Assembly (NCBI GenBank): GCA_009809945.1
Contig: WTPW01000549.1
Location: forward strand, 285,552-349,551
Direction of reading: 5' to 3'
DNA from: Gigaspora margarita
Lineage: Eukaryota > Glomeromycota > Glomeromycetes > Diversisporales > Gigasporaceae
DNA length: 64,000 nt
In this document: piece after piece, positions 34,001-42,348 of the stretch
Layout of the letters: the number at the start of each line of letters is the position of its first letter
How positions within the stretch are numbered: the stretch's first letter is position 1
Position numbers and translations under genes: made by a program
The notes under the pieces: generated by a model
The model's database searches: none
Seen by the model: the letters and a program-made list of their open reading frames with translations, nothing else
What the model was told of the DNA's origin: nothing

Positions 34001-36425
34001 ATTAATTTAATTTTTTGCCTTACTTCTTTTAATATATTTGATAAATTTTGCGACCTGCTTAATGTTTTGAGCTCTACGATGTATTGTGGTATACGGGACT
34101 GTGTATATCTACATCCATATTCAGCTTTATCATCATAATTTGTATAACGTATTCCATCTAACCAGGTTGCTAAAGACTTATTACCAATATATTGAATATT
34201 AACTAATCTATTAAAAGAAATCCATTCGATTACATCGTTGTAATTTGTAGCTTTAATTTGAAATTCTTTAATGTAATCATCAATCTCCTTATTCCTATTT
34301 GTCCATCCTTGTGTTTTCTTATAAGGATCGCATGTTTGACACCAAGCTGGCGATGTGTTATGTCGATTGCAATTTGCACATTTTCCATTCTGACTATTTC
34401 TTTCATAATTAGATTCAAATACCATCATATATTCACTCGTTATTGTACTTTGAGTTAACCCATATATTTTAAAATCATTATTTTTTAACAGTACATAATC
34501 TCTAAACTTATGAAAATTATAAATATAAATATGAATAAAAATAAGGTAATATATGCAATAATAATTTATTAAATAGTGCTGTAGAGTGAAATCCTGCAAA
34601 CGAATTTTTCACTGTAGCAAATTCACCTCAAAAATAATTGCATTATTAGCAAATATATCTACCTGCTACGTAATATCATAATTCTTCAGGGGCTAAATTT
34701 GTAACATATTCACACACAGATGTTCACTTTCAGCACTAACTTACTTCTTTTAGCATATCTAGTGATCTAGCTAGAGATTTAAGCTCCACTGTGCATGATG
34801 GTATACGTGACTGAGTATAGCTATATTTAGATCCATGTACACGTCGTTTTCCATCTAACCAGGTTGCAAAAAATTTATCGTCGATGTTTCGAATATTATC
34901 TAATCTATTAAAAGGAATCCATTCGATTACGTCGTCGTACTTTGTAGCTTTAATTTGAAATTCTTTAATAAAATTATCAATATCTTTATTTTCACTTGTC
35001 CATCCTTGTGTTGTTTTATAAGGATCGCATGTCTGACACCAAGCGGGAAATGTGTTATATAATTTGCAATTTGCACATTTTTCATGATATTCAATTCGTT
35101 TAGAACTATATTCATCAAATACTAACAAATAGTCATTTGTTGTGGTGTTTTGGGTTAATCCATAAATACTTCCACTTTCTAATTGCATATAATTTTTAAA
35201 CTTGCAAAATATTTAAAATATAAGTAAATTTGTGTAAACGTGATAAACTACATGTATAAATTAGAGTTTCAATCCGGATAAATCCATCATCCGTTTATCC
35301 ATATCTGATTTATTCGGATATCCGTTTACTATTAATATCCAGATAATCTGAAAGATATTCGGATAATTATCCGGATATTAATAATTAATGGATAGTAAAT
35401 AGTTATCCGAATAAATTCATAACCGGATATCTGATAATTATTCAGATAAACGCAACCGGATTGAAACTCTAGTATAAATAATATAATCTTACTTCTTTTA
35501 AAATAGTTGATAAATTTTGTGAATTACCCAGTATTCTAAGCATAATTTTGCATGATGGTATACGTGACTGTGTATATCTACATCCATATTCAGCTTCATT
35601 ATCATAATTTATATCACGTAATCCATCTAACCAGGTTGCTAAAAACTTATTCCCAATATTTTGAATATTAACTAATCTATTAAAAGGAATCCATTCGATT
35701 ACAAAGTCGTACTTTGTAGCTCTAAGTTGAAATTCTTTAATACATTCATCGACACCCTTATTTTCACTTGTCCATCCTTGTGTTGCTTTATAAGGATCGC
35801 ACGTTTGACACCAAGCTGGCGATGTGTTATATCGATTGCAATTTGCGCACCTTCCTTTACTTTTTTGCCTTTTGAAACCAAATTCATCAAATACTAACAT
35901 ATACATATTGGTTAAAGTGTTTTGAGTTAATCCATATACTTTAAAATCGTTATTAATTAATTTTATATAATCTGTAAACTTATTAACAATGCAAATGCAA
36001 ATTAAAGTGTGTACTGTGCAATAATAATAATTTAAAGATGGAATTTATCTTACTTCTTTTAATATATCTGATAAATTTTGCAAACCCGTTAGTGGTTTAA
36101 GTTCAATTTTATATGATGGTGTACGTGACAGTGTATATTCATCACGTATTCCATCTAACCAGGTTGCTAAAAATCTATCGCCGGTATTTTCAATATTAAC
36201 AAATCTATTAAAAGGAATCCATTCGATTACATAGTCGTATTTTGTAGCTTTAATTTGAAATTCTTTAATGCAATCATCGATATCTTTATTTCCACTTGTC
36301 CATCCTTGAGTTGTTTTATAAGGGTCACATGTTTGACACCAAGCTTGTGATGTATTATATTGATTGCAATTTGCACATTTTCCATAGCAACGATGTCTCT
36401 TAAAATTAAACTCCTCGTCGGCCAT
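30188..36425 (-). CDS. Kinase-like gene with a tandem array of nine cassette exons (whole gene)
   Basis: Ten predicted exons, minus strand: 36425-36054, 35978-35493, 35200-34745, 34506-34024, 33902-33420, 33346-32879, 32806-32231, 32157-31702, 31615-31127, 31048-30188. All are open, all junctions are GT-AG with GAA|GTAAG (or AAA|GTAAG) donors and (A/T)AG|TT acceptors, and all internal exons are phase 0-0. Joined, they give about 1,709 residues: nine CX2CX9CX2C modules, each followed by WTSGN..ID..IKE and an N-lobe remnant, then one kinase domain. A conventional family member would need only exon 1 or 9 plus exon 10. Exon structure is my reading; RNA evidence is needed to tell one long transcript from alternative use of cassettes. 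Confidence 0.65.
31127..31615 (-). CDS. Cassette exon 9, the only one with a glycine loop
   Basis: 163 codons: FTDYIQLMNSSHKVYGLTQ, beta5-like EYMIVFE, module CTNC...WCQSCDPYK, WTSGNKDIDDCIKEY, EWIPFNRLDNVE, then IGKGGFGSVFSATWLDGKR and VVALKTL with the beta3 lysine. This is a complete kinase N-lobe start, and it lies directly before the C-lobe exon (78 bp intron). Together they make a standard kinase domain. All other cassettes lack GKGGFGSVF. Confidence 0.8.
31702..32157 (-). CDS. Cassette exon 8
   Basis: 152 codons: MNRRHKVYGLTR, VFDEFGFERLKSFSRCANC...WCQTC, WTSGNKEIDDYIK, NYNDVIEWISFNRL, IGNKSLATWLDG, GCRYTQSRIPSYIVELKTL. Ends directly LKTLKE: the NSQNLSDIL segment of its siblings is deleted in frame. 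Its front resembles exon 2 and exon 6 while its middle resembles exon 4, suggesting exchange between cassettes. Confidence 0.75.
32231..32806 (-). CDS. Cassette exon 7, with in-frame repeat insertion
   Basis: 192 codons, about 30 longer than its siblings. Starts FTDFLRLKNNDFKIYGLTQ after a TAG|TTT acceptor. Between VELKTI and NSQNLSIILKK it carries an extra DAGEINFTNFTNSASISQ.. stretch encoded by a GGTGAAATTAATTTCACC palindromic repeat (about 32265-32362). The frame stays open. Module CANC...WCQSC intact; glycine loop absent (IGDKYLATWLDG). Confidence 0.75.
32879..33346 (-). CDS. Cassette exon 6
   Basis: 156 codons: MNSGHKVYGLTQGTITSEYIIVFDEFGSKRHKSKGRCANC, SSSWCQTC, WTSENKGVDDCIKEF, IGHKYLATWLDG, YTQLRTPSYIVELKTLTSSQ. 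The DDKAEYGCR insert of several siblings is replaced by NDNDS. Introns of 72 and 73 bp on either side. Confidence 0.75.
33420..33902 (-). CDS. Cassette exon 5
   Basis: 161 codons: MNSGHKVYGLTQSTITSEYMMVFESNYERNRKNGKCAIC, STAWCQSC, WTSGNKDIDDCIKEF, IGNKFLATWLDG, GCRYAQSRTPSYIVELKTL. An in-frame duplicate of the exon start (ITDYIMNSGHKDK) lies just upstream, giving two possible phase-0 acceptors and an intron of 121 instead of about 75 bp. Confidence 0.75.
34024..34506 (-). CDS. Cassette exon 4
   Basis: 161 codons: FRDYVLLKNNDFKIYGLTQSTITSEYMMVFESNYERNSQNGKCANC, WCQTC, WTNRNKEIDDYIKEF, NYNDVIEWISFNRL, IGNKSLATWLDG, GCRYTQSRIPQYIVELKTL. Donor GAA|GTAAGG. The front matches exon 5, the middle matches exon 8. 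Confidence 0.75.
34576..34736. mobile_element. 161 bp MITE in the intron between cassette exons 3 and 4
   Basis: GTGCTGTAGAGTGAAA at the left and the inverse TTCACTTTCAGCAC at the right, bordered by TA on both sides. Removing it and one TA brings the 238 bp intron to 75 bp, the length of its neighbours. Superfamily uncertain; TA duplication suggests Tc1/mariner. Confidence 0.65.
34745..35200 (-). CDS. Cassette exon 3
   Basis: 152 codons: FKNYMQLESGSIYGLTQNTTTNDYLLVFDEYSSKRIEYHEKCANC, NTFPAWCQTC, WTSENKDIDNFIKEF, IDDKFFATWLDGKRRVHG, YTQSRIPSCTVELKSL, ending SLDMLKE. Counterpart of the partial exon at 1-191. Glycine loop absent. Confidence 0.75.
35262..35471. mobile_element. hAT-like MITE, 210 bp, in the intron between cassette exons 2 and 3
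   Basis: Perfect 16 bp inverted ends TAGAGTTTCAATCCGG / CCGGATTGAAACTCTA and a perfect 8 bp duplication GTATAAAT (35254-35261, 35472-35479). Interior rich in ATCCGGATA motifs, like the hAT-like MITE at 13148-13336. The paralogous intron at 192-263 has no insertion. Removing 218 bp reduces the 292 bp intron to 74 bp. Confidence 0.9.
35493..35978 (-). CDS. Cassette exon 2
   Basis: 162 codons: FTDYIKLINNDFKVYGLTQNTLTNMYMLVFDEFGFKRQKSKGRCANC, WCQTC, WTSENKGVDECIKEF, IGNKFLATWLDGLR, GCRYTQSRIPSCKIMLRIL. The beta3 lysine position reads R (IMLRIL). Counterpart of the exon at 264-749. Confidence 0.75.
36054..36425 (-). CDS. Cassette exon 1 (5' exon)
   Basis: 124 codons from MADEEFNFKRHRC: module CANC...WCQTC, WTSGNKDIDDCIKEF, EWIPFNRFVNIE, TGDRFLATWLDG, YTLSRTPSYKIELKPL, ending LKE at GAA|GTAAG. 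No YGLTQ segment, so it is the initial exon. An upstream in-frame ATG at 36446 (MVIVIIIMAD) is equally possible. Counterpart of the exon at 825-1193. Confidence 0.75.
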
Positions 36426-36488
36426 AATTATGATTACAATAACCATTACGGAGAAATTATTATAAAAAAAAAAAGTGTAACACGGATG

Positions 36489-36508
36489 CTTATCTGTTAC
36501 ACGATAAG
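36489..36508. promoter_or_regulatory. Paired GATA-like motif upstream of the cassette-array gene
   Basis: CTTATC-N8-GATAAG, a perfect inverted pair about 64 bp upstream of the ATG, kept in the duplicate promoter at 1250-1269. Suggests a GATA-factor site or a conserved leader hairpin. Inferred. Confidence 0.4.
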
Positions 36509-36534
36509 TGCAGTAATTTTGAGATTATAGCAGA

Positions 36535-37150
36535 TTAGTATGGTATAGGTATAGTATAGGCCAAATTTAAGATAGGTATTACGAATATCAGTATGGTACG
36601 ACATACCAGATCAGTATGGATGCAATTTTATCAAACCGTACCATACTGATCTGCATATGGTACATATATTTAAAAATCGTGCCATACTAACCTGCTATTA
36701 TATTAAACCTATATATTAGCAGAACAGTATGGTAGAATTGATAAAATCCACACCATACCATACCATACCGATCTGGTAGTTGACAGGGCGTAGGATCGAT
36801 TTTCCTGTCACGTGAATTTCCGGCTTCAATTGTCTTTGAGAAAAAAAATGATTTATGTTAGGGTTTGGATTTATGTTGGTGGTTAGAAGGAGCATTATAT
36901 AGAAAAATTGTGCGAGGAAACTTTTTGTTAGGCCAGAAAGACGATTTGCTAGTATAAATCTTACGATAGGGATTACAGAAGATCAGTATGGTACGACATG
37001 CCAGATCAGTATGGTATGGATGCAATTTTATCAAACCGTACCATATTGATCTACTATTATATTAAATATTTATATTAGCAGAACAGTATGGTACGCTTTG
37101 ATAAAATCCACACCATACCATACCATACAGATCTGGTAGCTATACAATTT
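36535..37150. repeat. GTATGGTA-rich repeat, two tandem units
   Basis: Two units (36570-36790 and 36980-37140) sharing CAGTATGGTACGACAT, CCAGATCAGTATGG, ATGCAATTTTATCAAACCGT and CACACCATACCATACCATAC. The first unit and its right flank (to about 36970) are repeated in inverse orientation at 41420-41880. Confidence 0.8.
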
Positions 37151-37367
37151 TTACATTTTTTAGCGTTAGCGTTATATTTGTTTCCTTGAATAATTGATAA
37201 GCGAACTAGTTATCTTTAATATAAGTTTTCACACATTATATATTTTTCAATCTTTTTATCATACTAATTTTCTTTATTGTAGACATTAAGTTCAATTTTG
37301 ATAATAAATCACGAAAGAATCAATGCTTGAACAAATTCCTGGTCACGTGATCTTCCGACGTCAATAA

Positions 37368-37837
37368 CAGGGACACGGAAAAATACCGGTTTTATTTGTA
37401 AAAAATTCATTTCGATATAGTAAAAAAATCCTTTTTATAGCGATATAAAATTTTAACCCTATTTTATTTATACAGTCAATTTTCCGCAAGTGCTCCTTTT
37501 TTCTTCACAATAAAATATATTGCATTTAGAGTAATTATTATCATGCGTTATAATTAGATCTCTCTATAAGTGCACATTTTCCAGATGGAAATCTCACTCT
37601 CTATAACTCTGCAACCTCCCNACTAACTCGCCCATATTTCATATTTNTTGATATCTTCNGANCTTTTNCNAAACTTGCNNANGTTCCTAATTATATTACC
37701 NGGCCCAAATTAAACATACACTGCTCTTAATTTTGCCCAAAAATTCGTTGCTGTCAAAAATTCCATTTTATACCGTTTTGTACCAAATATTCCGTTTTAT
37801 TCATATCTATATATATATGAATTTTTCCGTGTCCCTG
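37368..37837. mobile_element. hAT-like MITE, 470 bp
   Basis: CAGGGACACGGAAAAAT at the left and ATTTTTCCGTGTCCCTG at the right, with a perfect 8 bp duplication GTCAATAA (37360-37367, 37838-37845). The CAGGG start and 8 bp duplication are classic hAT. No coding region; about ten ambiguous bases at 37621-37701. Confidence 0.9.
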
Positions 37838-37861
37838 GTCAATAACTACCCCAACAACACC

Positions 37862-38909
37862 CGGACGGTCTACGGGCACGTACCAAATCACGTGATTTTG
37901 CACGTATCGAATATCACGTGATATATACGTACGGAAGTTGTCGAAGTAGAATTTTTCTTAATTTTTGAATGGCAACTACCTAATAAAATTAAATAAATTT
38001 TGGTTAAATAAATTCAATAGATTAGTAGAATACATTTAAAAAAATTTTCATCGAATTCTATAAAGTAGTTGCTAAGAAAATTTACTCAATGTTTGGAAAA
38101 ATTTCCACTAACATCTAAGAAAATAGCCGCGAAAAAAATCATCTAACTTTGAACGAAAATTTCTCAATAACTATCTGATAAGTTTTTCATTGAATTTTAT
38201 TGAGTATTTGTTGAGAAATTTCGTTCAAAGTTTGAAAAAAATTCCATCGTCTCTAAGAAAATAGCCATGACAGAAATTTATCTAAACTTTGAACAAAAAT
38301 TTCTCGAGAACTACTTGATAGAATTTGCTGAAATTTTTTTTAAATGAACATGATATTTAATAGAATTATTTAAAAATTGTCCAACGAATTCTATTAAGTA
38401 GGTGTTGAGAAACTTTTGTTCAAAGTTTGGGAAATTTCTGTCACAGCTATTTTCTTAAGGGACGATAGAAAAAAGTTTCAAAATTTGAATGAAATTTTCT
38501 TGACAACTAGCTGATGGAATTCAACGAATTTTTTCAAAATGAATTCTATCAATTTGTAGAAGTTATTAAAAATTTCTATCAGATAGTTGTTGAGAAATTT
38601 TCATTCAAAGTTTAGATTTTTTATCGTGACTATTTTCTTAGAGAAGTTAGTGGTAAAATTTCCAAACTTTGAGTAAAAAATTCCCATCAACAACTTGATA
38701 GAATTCAATGGAACTTCTTTTTAATAAACTCAGCTAATTTGTAGAATAATTTTAACAAATTTTTTTATTGAATTTTATTAGGCATTTGTTGAGAAACTTT
38801 GTCCAAAAATTAAAAAAATTTCTATTTCGACAACTTACATACGTCTATGTCACATGATATTCAGTATGTGCAAAATCATGTGATTTGGTACTTGGCCATA
38901 GACTGTTCG
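37862..38909. mobile_element. Mutator-like foldback element, 1048 bp
   Basis: Long inverted arms (each close to 500 bp, diverged inward), ends CGGACGGTCTACGGGCACGT and, reversed, CGAACAGTCTATGGCCAAGT. Nine-base duplication AACAACACC / AACAATACC (one change). Long TIRs with a 9 bp duplication fit MULEs. Interior shows repeated TTGAGAAA..TTCAAAGTTT and GAATTCTATTAAGTAG motifs. No coding region. Confidence 0.8.
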
Positions 38910-39204
38910 AACAATACCACCAAAAATTATCAGTAATGTGACCAAAAATGTGGCATAAGCCAATCATGATTCAAGATCAGTTGTGACAGATACAGGATGT
39001 AGGTAAGATTTTCTGGGTCACGTGGACTCTGACTCTCTGACCCTACTCCAGATGATCATCACATTACTGTATTAGTAATGATCATGTTCATGTACCCAGA
39101 TAATCTTTTTTTATTTTTATTTTTTTTGTTGTATTTGTTATATTTATTGGCTTTGGCTAATTTTTTTTAGGCATTTTTTTTTTAGATTACGGTTAATGGT
39201 TTAA

Positions 39205-39400
39205 TTTTGCCGTAGTTGGAGTCATCATTAATAGAGTCATTGTTAAAGGAGTTGTTGTTAATGGAGTCATCATTAAAGGAGTCATCGTTAATGGAGTTGT
39301 CATCAATGAAGTCGTCGTCAATGAAGTCATCGTCAATGGAGTCATCATCAATAGAGTCATCATCAATGGAGTCAGTCGCTATTGGAGTCATCATTAATGG
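39205..39400. repeat. 15 bp minisatellite (GGAGTCATCATCAAT)
   Basis: About thirteen units, open in several frames: (DDDSI)n on the minus strand, (GVIIN)n and (MESSS)n on the plus strand. On the plus strand it is followed by GGTGAGTTG and TTTCAG-like sites, so an exon is possible, but nothing identifies a gene. Confidence 0.8.
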
Positions 39401-39869
39401 AGTCATAATAGGTGCTGTATCGCTATTATAGGTGAGTTGCCTTTGGGTGGATGCTGTCTTTTAATTTTCTACTAGTTTCATTAGTGTTTTTTTTTTGTTG
39501 TAAATCTCTATTTTCTATCTTTGTTGATTCAGTTTTGTGCTACCGCTGTGGTTGGTATTATATGATTTGTGTTGTCTTGGAATGAATTTTGTTGTTCATC
39601 TACCTTTTTTCTATAATCGTTGGTTTCAGTTTCGTGCTGCTGCAATTATAGTAGATAACGCGTTATTTGGTAGTAGATTTCGTTGCTTGATTTGCTTTTG
39701 GTGTTGCTAGTTTTTTTTATTTGTTAAATATTTAACTTTTCTACTTCTTTCTGTAGTCGCCACATTGTGCATCATTATAAATAGTGCTACTATTATTCAT
39801 GTTGTATTTGTAGTAGGCATTTCATCATGATTGGAGGTATCGTTGCTTCTTGTAGAGTTAGAGCGAATT

Positions 39870-39965
39870 AGTTGTTAGGGTTAGGATAAGTTAGTTGTAG
39901 AATTAGGATAAGTTAGTTAGTAGGTTAGGGTAAGTTAGTTGGTAGATTAGGGTAAGTTAGCTGGT
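39870..39965. repeat. Tandem repeat of TTAGGGTAAGTTAGTTGGTAGA
   Basis: About five imperfect 22-24 bp units. Contains TTAGGG but the period is not telomeric. Confidence 0.75.
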
Positions 39966-40109
39966 GTTATTTGGTTAGGCTGTCCTCTCATGTTTAATTT
40001 AGTCTGTGATGAAACGATTCACTAAAATAAGAACTTCTAAAGTGTTTTTGTTCATCATGCCTAGTTTTGTAATTCTTTACATCTTCAATTTTAGTCTGAT
40101 AATTATTTT

Positions 40110-40430
40110 TCTAAAAAAAAAAAATTAATGTAAATAAATAATTTAAATAAATAAATGAAATTATACCGAATTAAAAAAATAACTAAAATTGAACTGAATT
40201 TGAAAAAACAAAATGAAATAAAAAAATTAAATCAATTAAAAAAAAATAAGATGAATATAAAGATTAAATAAATAAATAAATAAATAAAAAAAAATTAAAC
40301 CAAATAAAAAAAAATTAAACAATTAAAGAAAAAAGTAAAATAAAATATTAAAAAAAAAAATAGTTATAAAAAAAAAAAAAAAAATTTAAATTAAAAAAAA
40401 TAAAAAAAAAGGTTGTGGGCGAACATAAAA
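40110..40430. repeat. A-rich low-complexity tract
   Basis: Long A-rich stretch, partly AAATAAAT units, leading into the gap; it resumes as a purine-only AAAAAAGAAAAAG tract at 40780-40910. No gene. Confidence 0.9.
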
Positions 40431-40768
40431 NNNNNNNNNNNNNNNNNNNNNNNNNNNNNNNNNNNNNNNNNNNNNNNNNNNNNNNNNNNNNNNNNNNNNN
40501 NNNNNNNNNNNNNNNNNNNNNNNNNNNNNNNNNNNNNNNNNNNNNNNNNNNNNNNNNNNNNNNNNNNNNNNNNNNNNNNNNNNNNNNNNNNNNNNNNNNN
40601 NNNNNNNNNNNNNNNNNNNNNNNNNNNNNNNNNNNNNNNNNNNNNNNNNNNNNNNNNNNNNNNNNNNNNNNNNNNNNNNNNNNNNNNNNNNNNNNNNNNN
40701 NNNNNNNNNNNNNNNNNNNNNNNNNNNNNNNNNNNNNNNNNNNNNNNNNNNNNNNNNNNNNNNNNNNN
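40431..40768. other. Assembly gap (338 N)
   Basis: Run of N between A-rich tracts. Frames across it are artefacts. Confidence 1.
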
Positions 40769-41089
40769 AATAAAACCGATTAAAAAAAAAAGAAAAAAGA
40801 AAAAAAAAAGAAAAAAGAAAAAAGAAAAGAAAAAAGAAAAAAAAAATAAAAAAAAAAAATACAATTAAAAAAATAAAACATAAAATGTAAAACAATTAAA
40901 GAAAAAAAAAATTATTTTCGCTTGTTTCTTGATCACTTATTTGCACAGGTAATACAAACATAAGAGGAAATAGCCAATCAGAGAGTCAAATTTTGACTAT
41001 TCCGGATTATGGGATCCCGACCTGGATCGGAGATTGGGTTGTCACATGACCCAGAAAATCTCATCTACATCCTGGCAATCTTATCAGAT

Positions 41090-41880
41090 GCAACGTTATA
41101 CTAATATAACATGATTAGACAAATTCAAAACAAATATTCGTTTTGACAAAAATCGCTTATAACTCAAAAATTTGTATAGGAAACCACCTTTAGCGCTCTA
41201 ACAAAAAAATTTCCTTGTGCAATTTTACTATATAATTTTGCTAACTCCAATCTTTGTACAAGTACTAGCTCTAATGCTATAATGTTATCACTTCTGTATT
41301 ACTAATAATTTTTGGTGGTGCTATTGGGGTAATTGACATCAATTACCAATTAAAAACCAGGATCAAGTGTAATGTAAAGAAATTCAAAATAAACATTTGT
41401 TTTGCAAAAATCATATTTATTATAAGATTTATACTAGCAAATTATCTTTTTGGCCTAACAAAAAGTTTTCTCGCACAATTTTGCTATATAATGCTCTTTC
41501 TAACCACCAACATAAATCCAAACCCTAACATAAATCATTTTTTTCTCAAAGGCAATTGAAGCCAGAAAGTCACGTGACAGGTAAATTGATTCTACATCCT
41601 GTCAACTACCAGATCCATATGGTATGGTATAGTATGGATTTTATCAATTCTACTATACTGTTTTGCCAATATATAGGTTTAATATAATAGTAGGTTAGTA
41701 TGGTACAATTTTTAAATATATGTACCATACTATTTTGATACTATATTTATGCAGATCTGTATGGTACAGTTTGATAAAATTGCATCTATACCATACTGAT
41801 CTGGTATGTCGTACTATACTAATATTTGTAATACCTTACTATATGGATCTGCTCATCTATACCATACTAATCTGTGAAAT
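41090..41880. repeat. Right arm of the 36.5-41.9 kb inverted duplication
   Basis: Reading inward it mirrors 36535-36970 (GTATGGTA block, TCACGTGAC, GGCTTCAATTG..TTTGAGAAAA, AACCCTAACATAAATC, GCACAATTTTGCTATATAATGC) and then carries an uninterrupted GTCAATTACCCCAATAGCACCACCAAAAATTATT (reversed, 41306-41340), the empty version of the site filled by the hAT-like and MULE-like elements in the left arm. Confidence 0.75.
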
Positions 41881-41900
41881 ATCTAGTAATTTTTGATTTG

Positions 41901-41947
41901 CTTGTGAACGAAGTCACAAGGTGTGACATTATTGTGAGTAACCAGAC
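41901..41947. repeat. Short dispersed repeat with CTTGTGA hairpin
   Basis: CTTGTGAACGAAGTCACAAG followed by ACATTATTGTGAG recurs almost unchanged at about 45764-45805. A short stem with conserved flank; function unknown. Confidence 0.6.
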
Positions 41948-42348
41948 TTTTGTATGACAGCAAATCACTAACGAAATGGTATTTAATATAAGGCACACAA
42001 AGTCAATTTTTTATTTTGCATAACCTGGTATTTCAAAATTCTGGCCAGTAAGTCAGATTTTTTTTTTTAAAAAAAAAACTTTATGTAGCCTAAATTAATT
42101 CATGTTCACATCTAAGATCGCGCAAAGTAATTCTTCGATTTGCATAACATGGAAACAGAAAGTTTTGGTTTTTTTTATCAATCCTATTAGGTAATTATAG
42201 AAAATCAAGGTCATCATCAGGTGATATCAGAGAAAAAATTAAATGGCAAAAATGGAATAATTGTCACAATAGAAATTTGGAAAAATTGGGTCAGCAGATT
42301 ATACAAAATGAAAAATTAACTTTGCATGGGCTAACCTGATGATCTGCA

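Noticed and set aside
31878..35118. Short minus-strand frames (VQIAIDITHRQ..GVKHAILIKQHKDGQV) repeated through the array
   Set aside because: They are +1-frame shadows of the cassette exons; repetition simply mirrors the repeated exons.
40386..40895. Several overlapping open frames across the second gap
   Set aside because: N-run plus homopolymer; no real codons.
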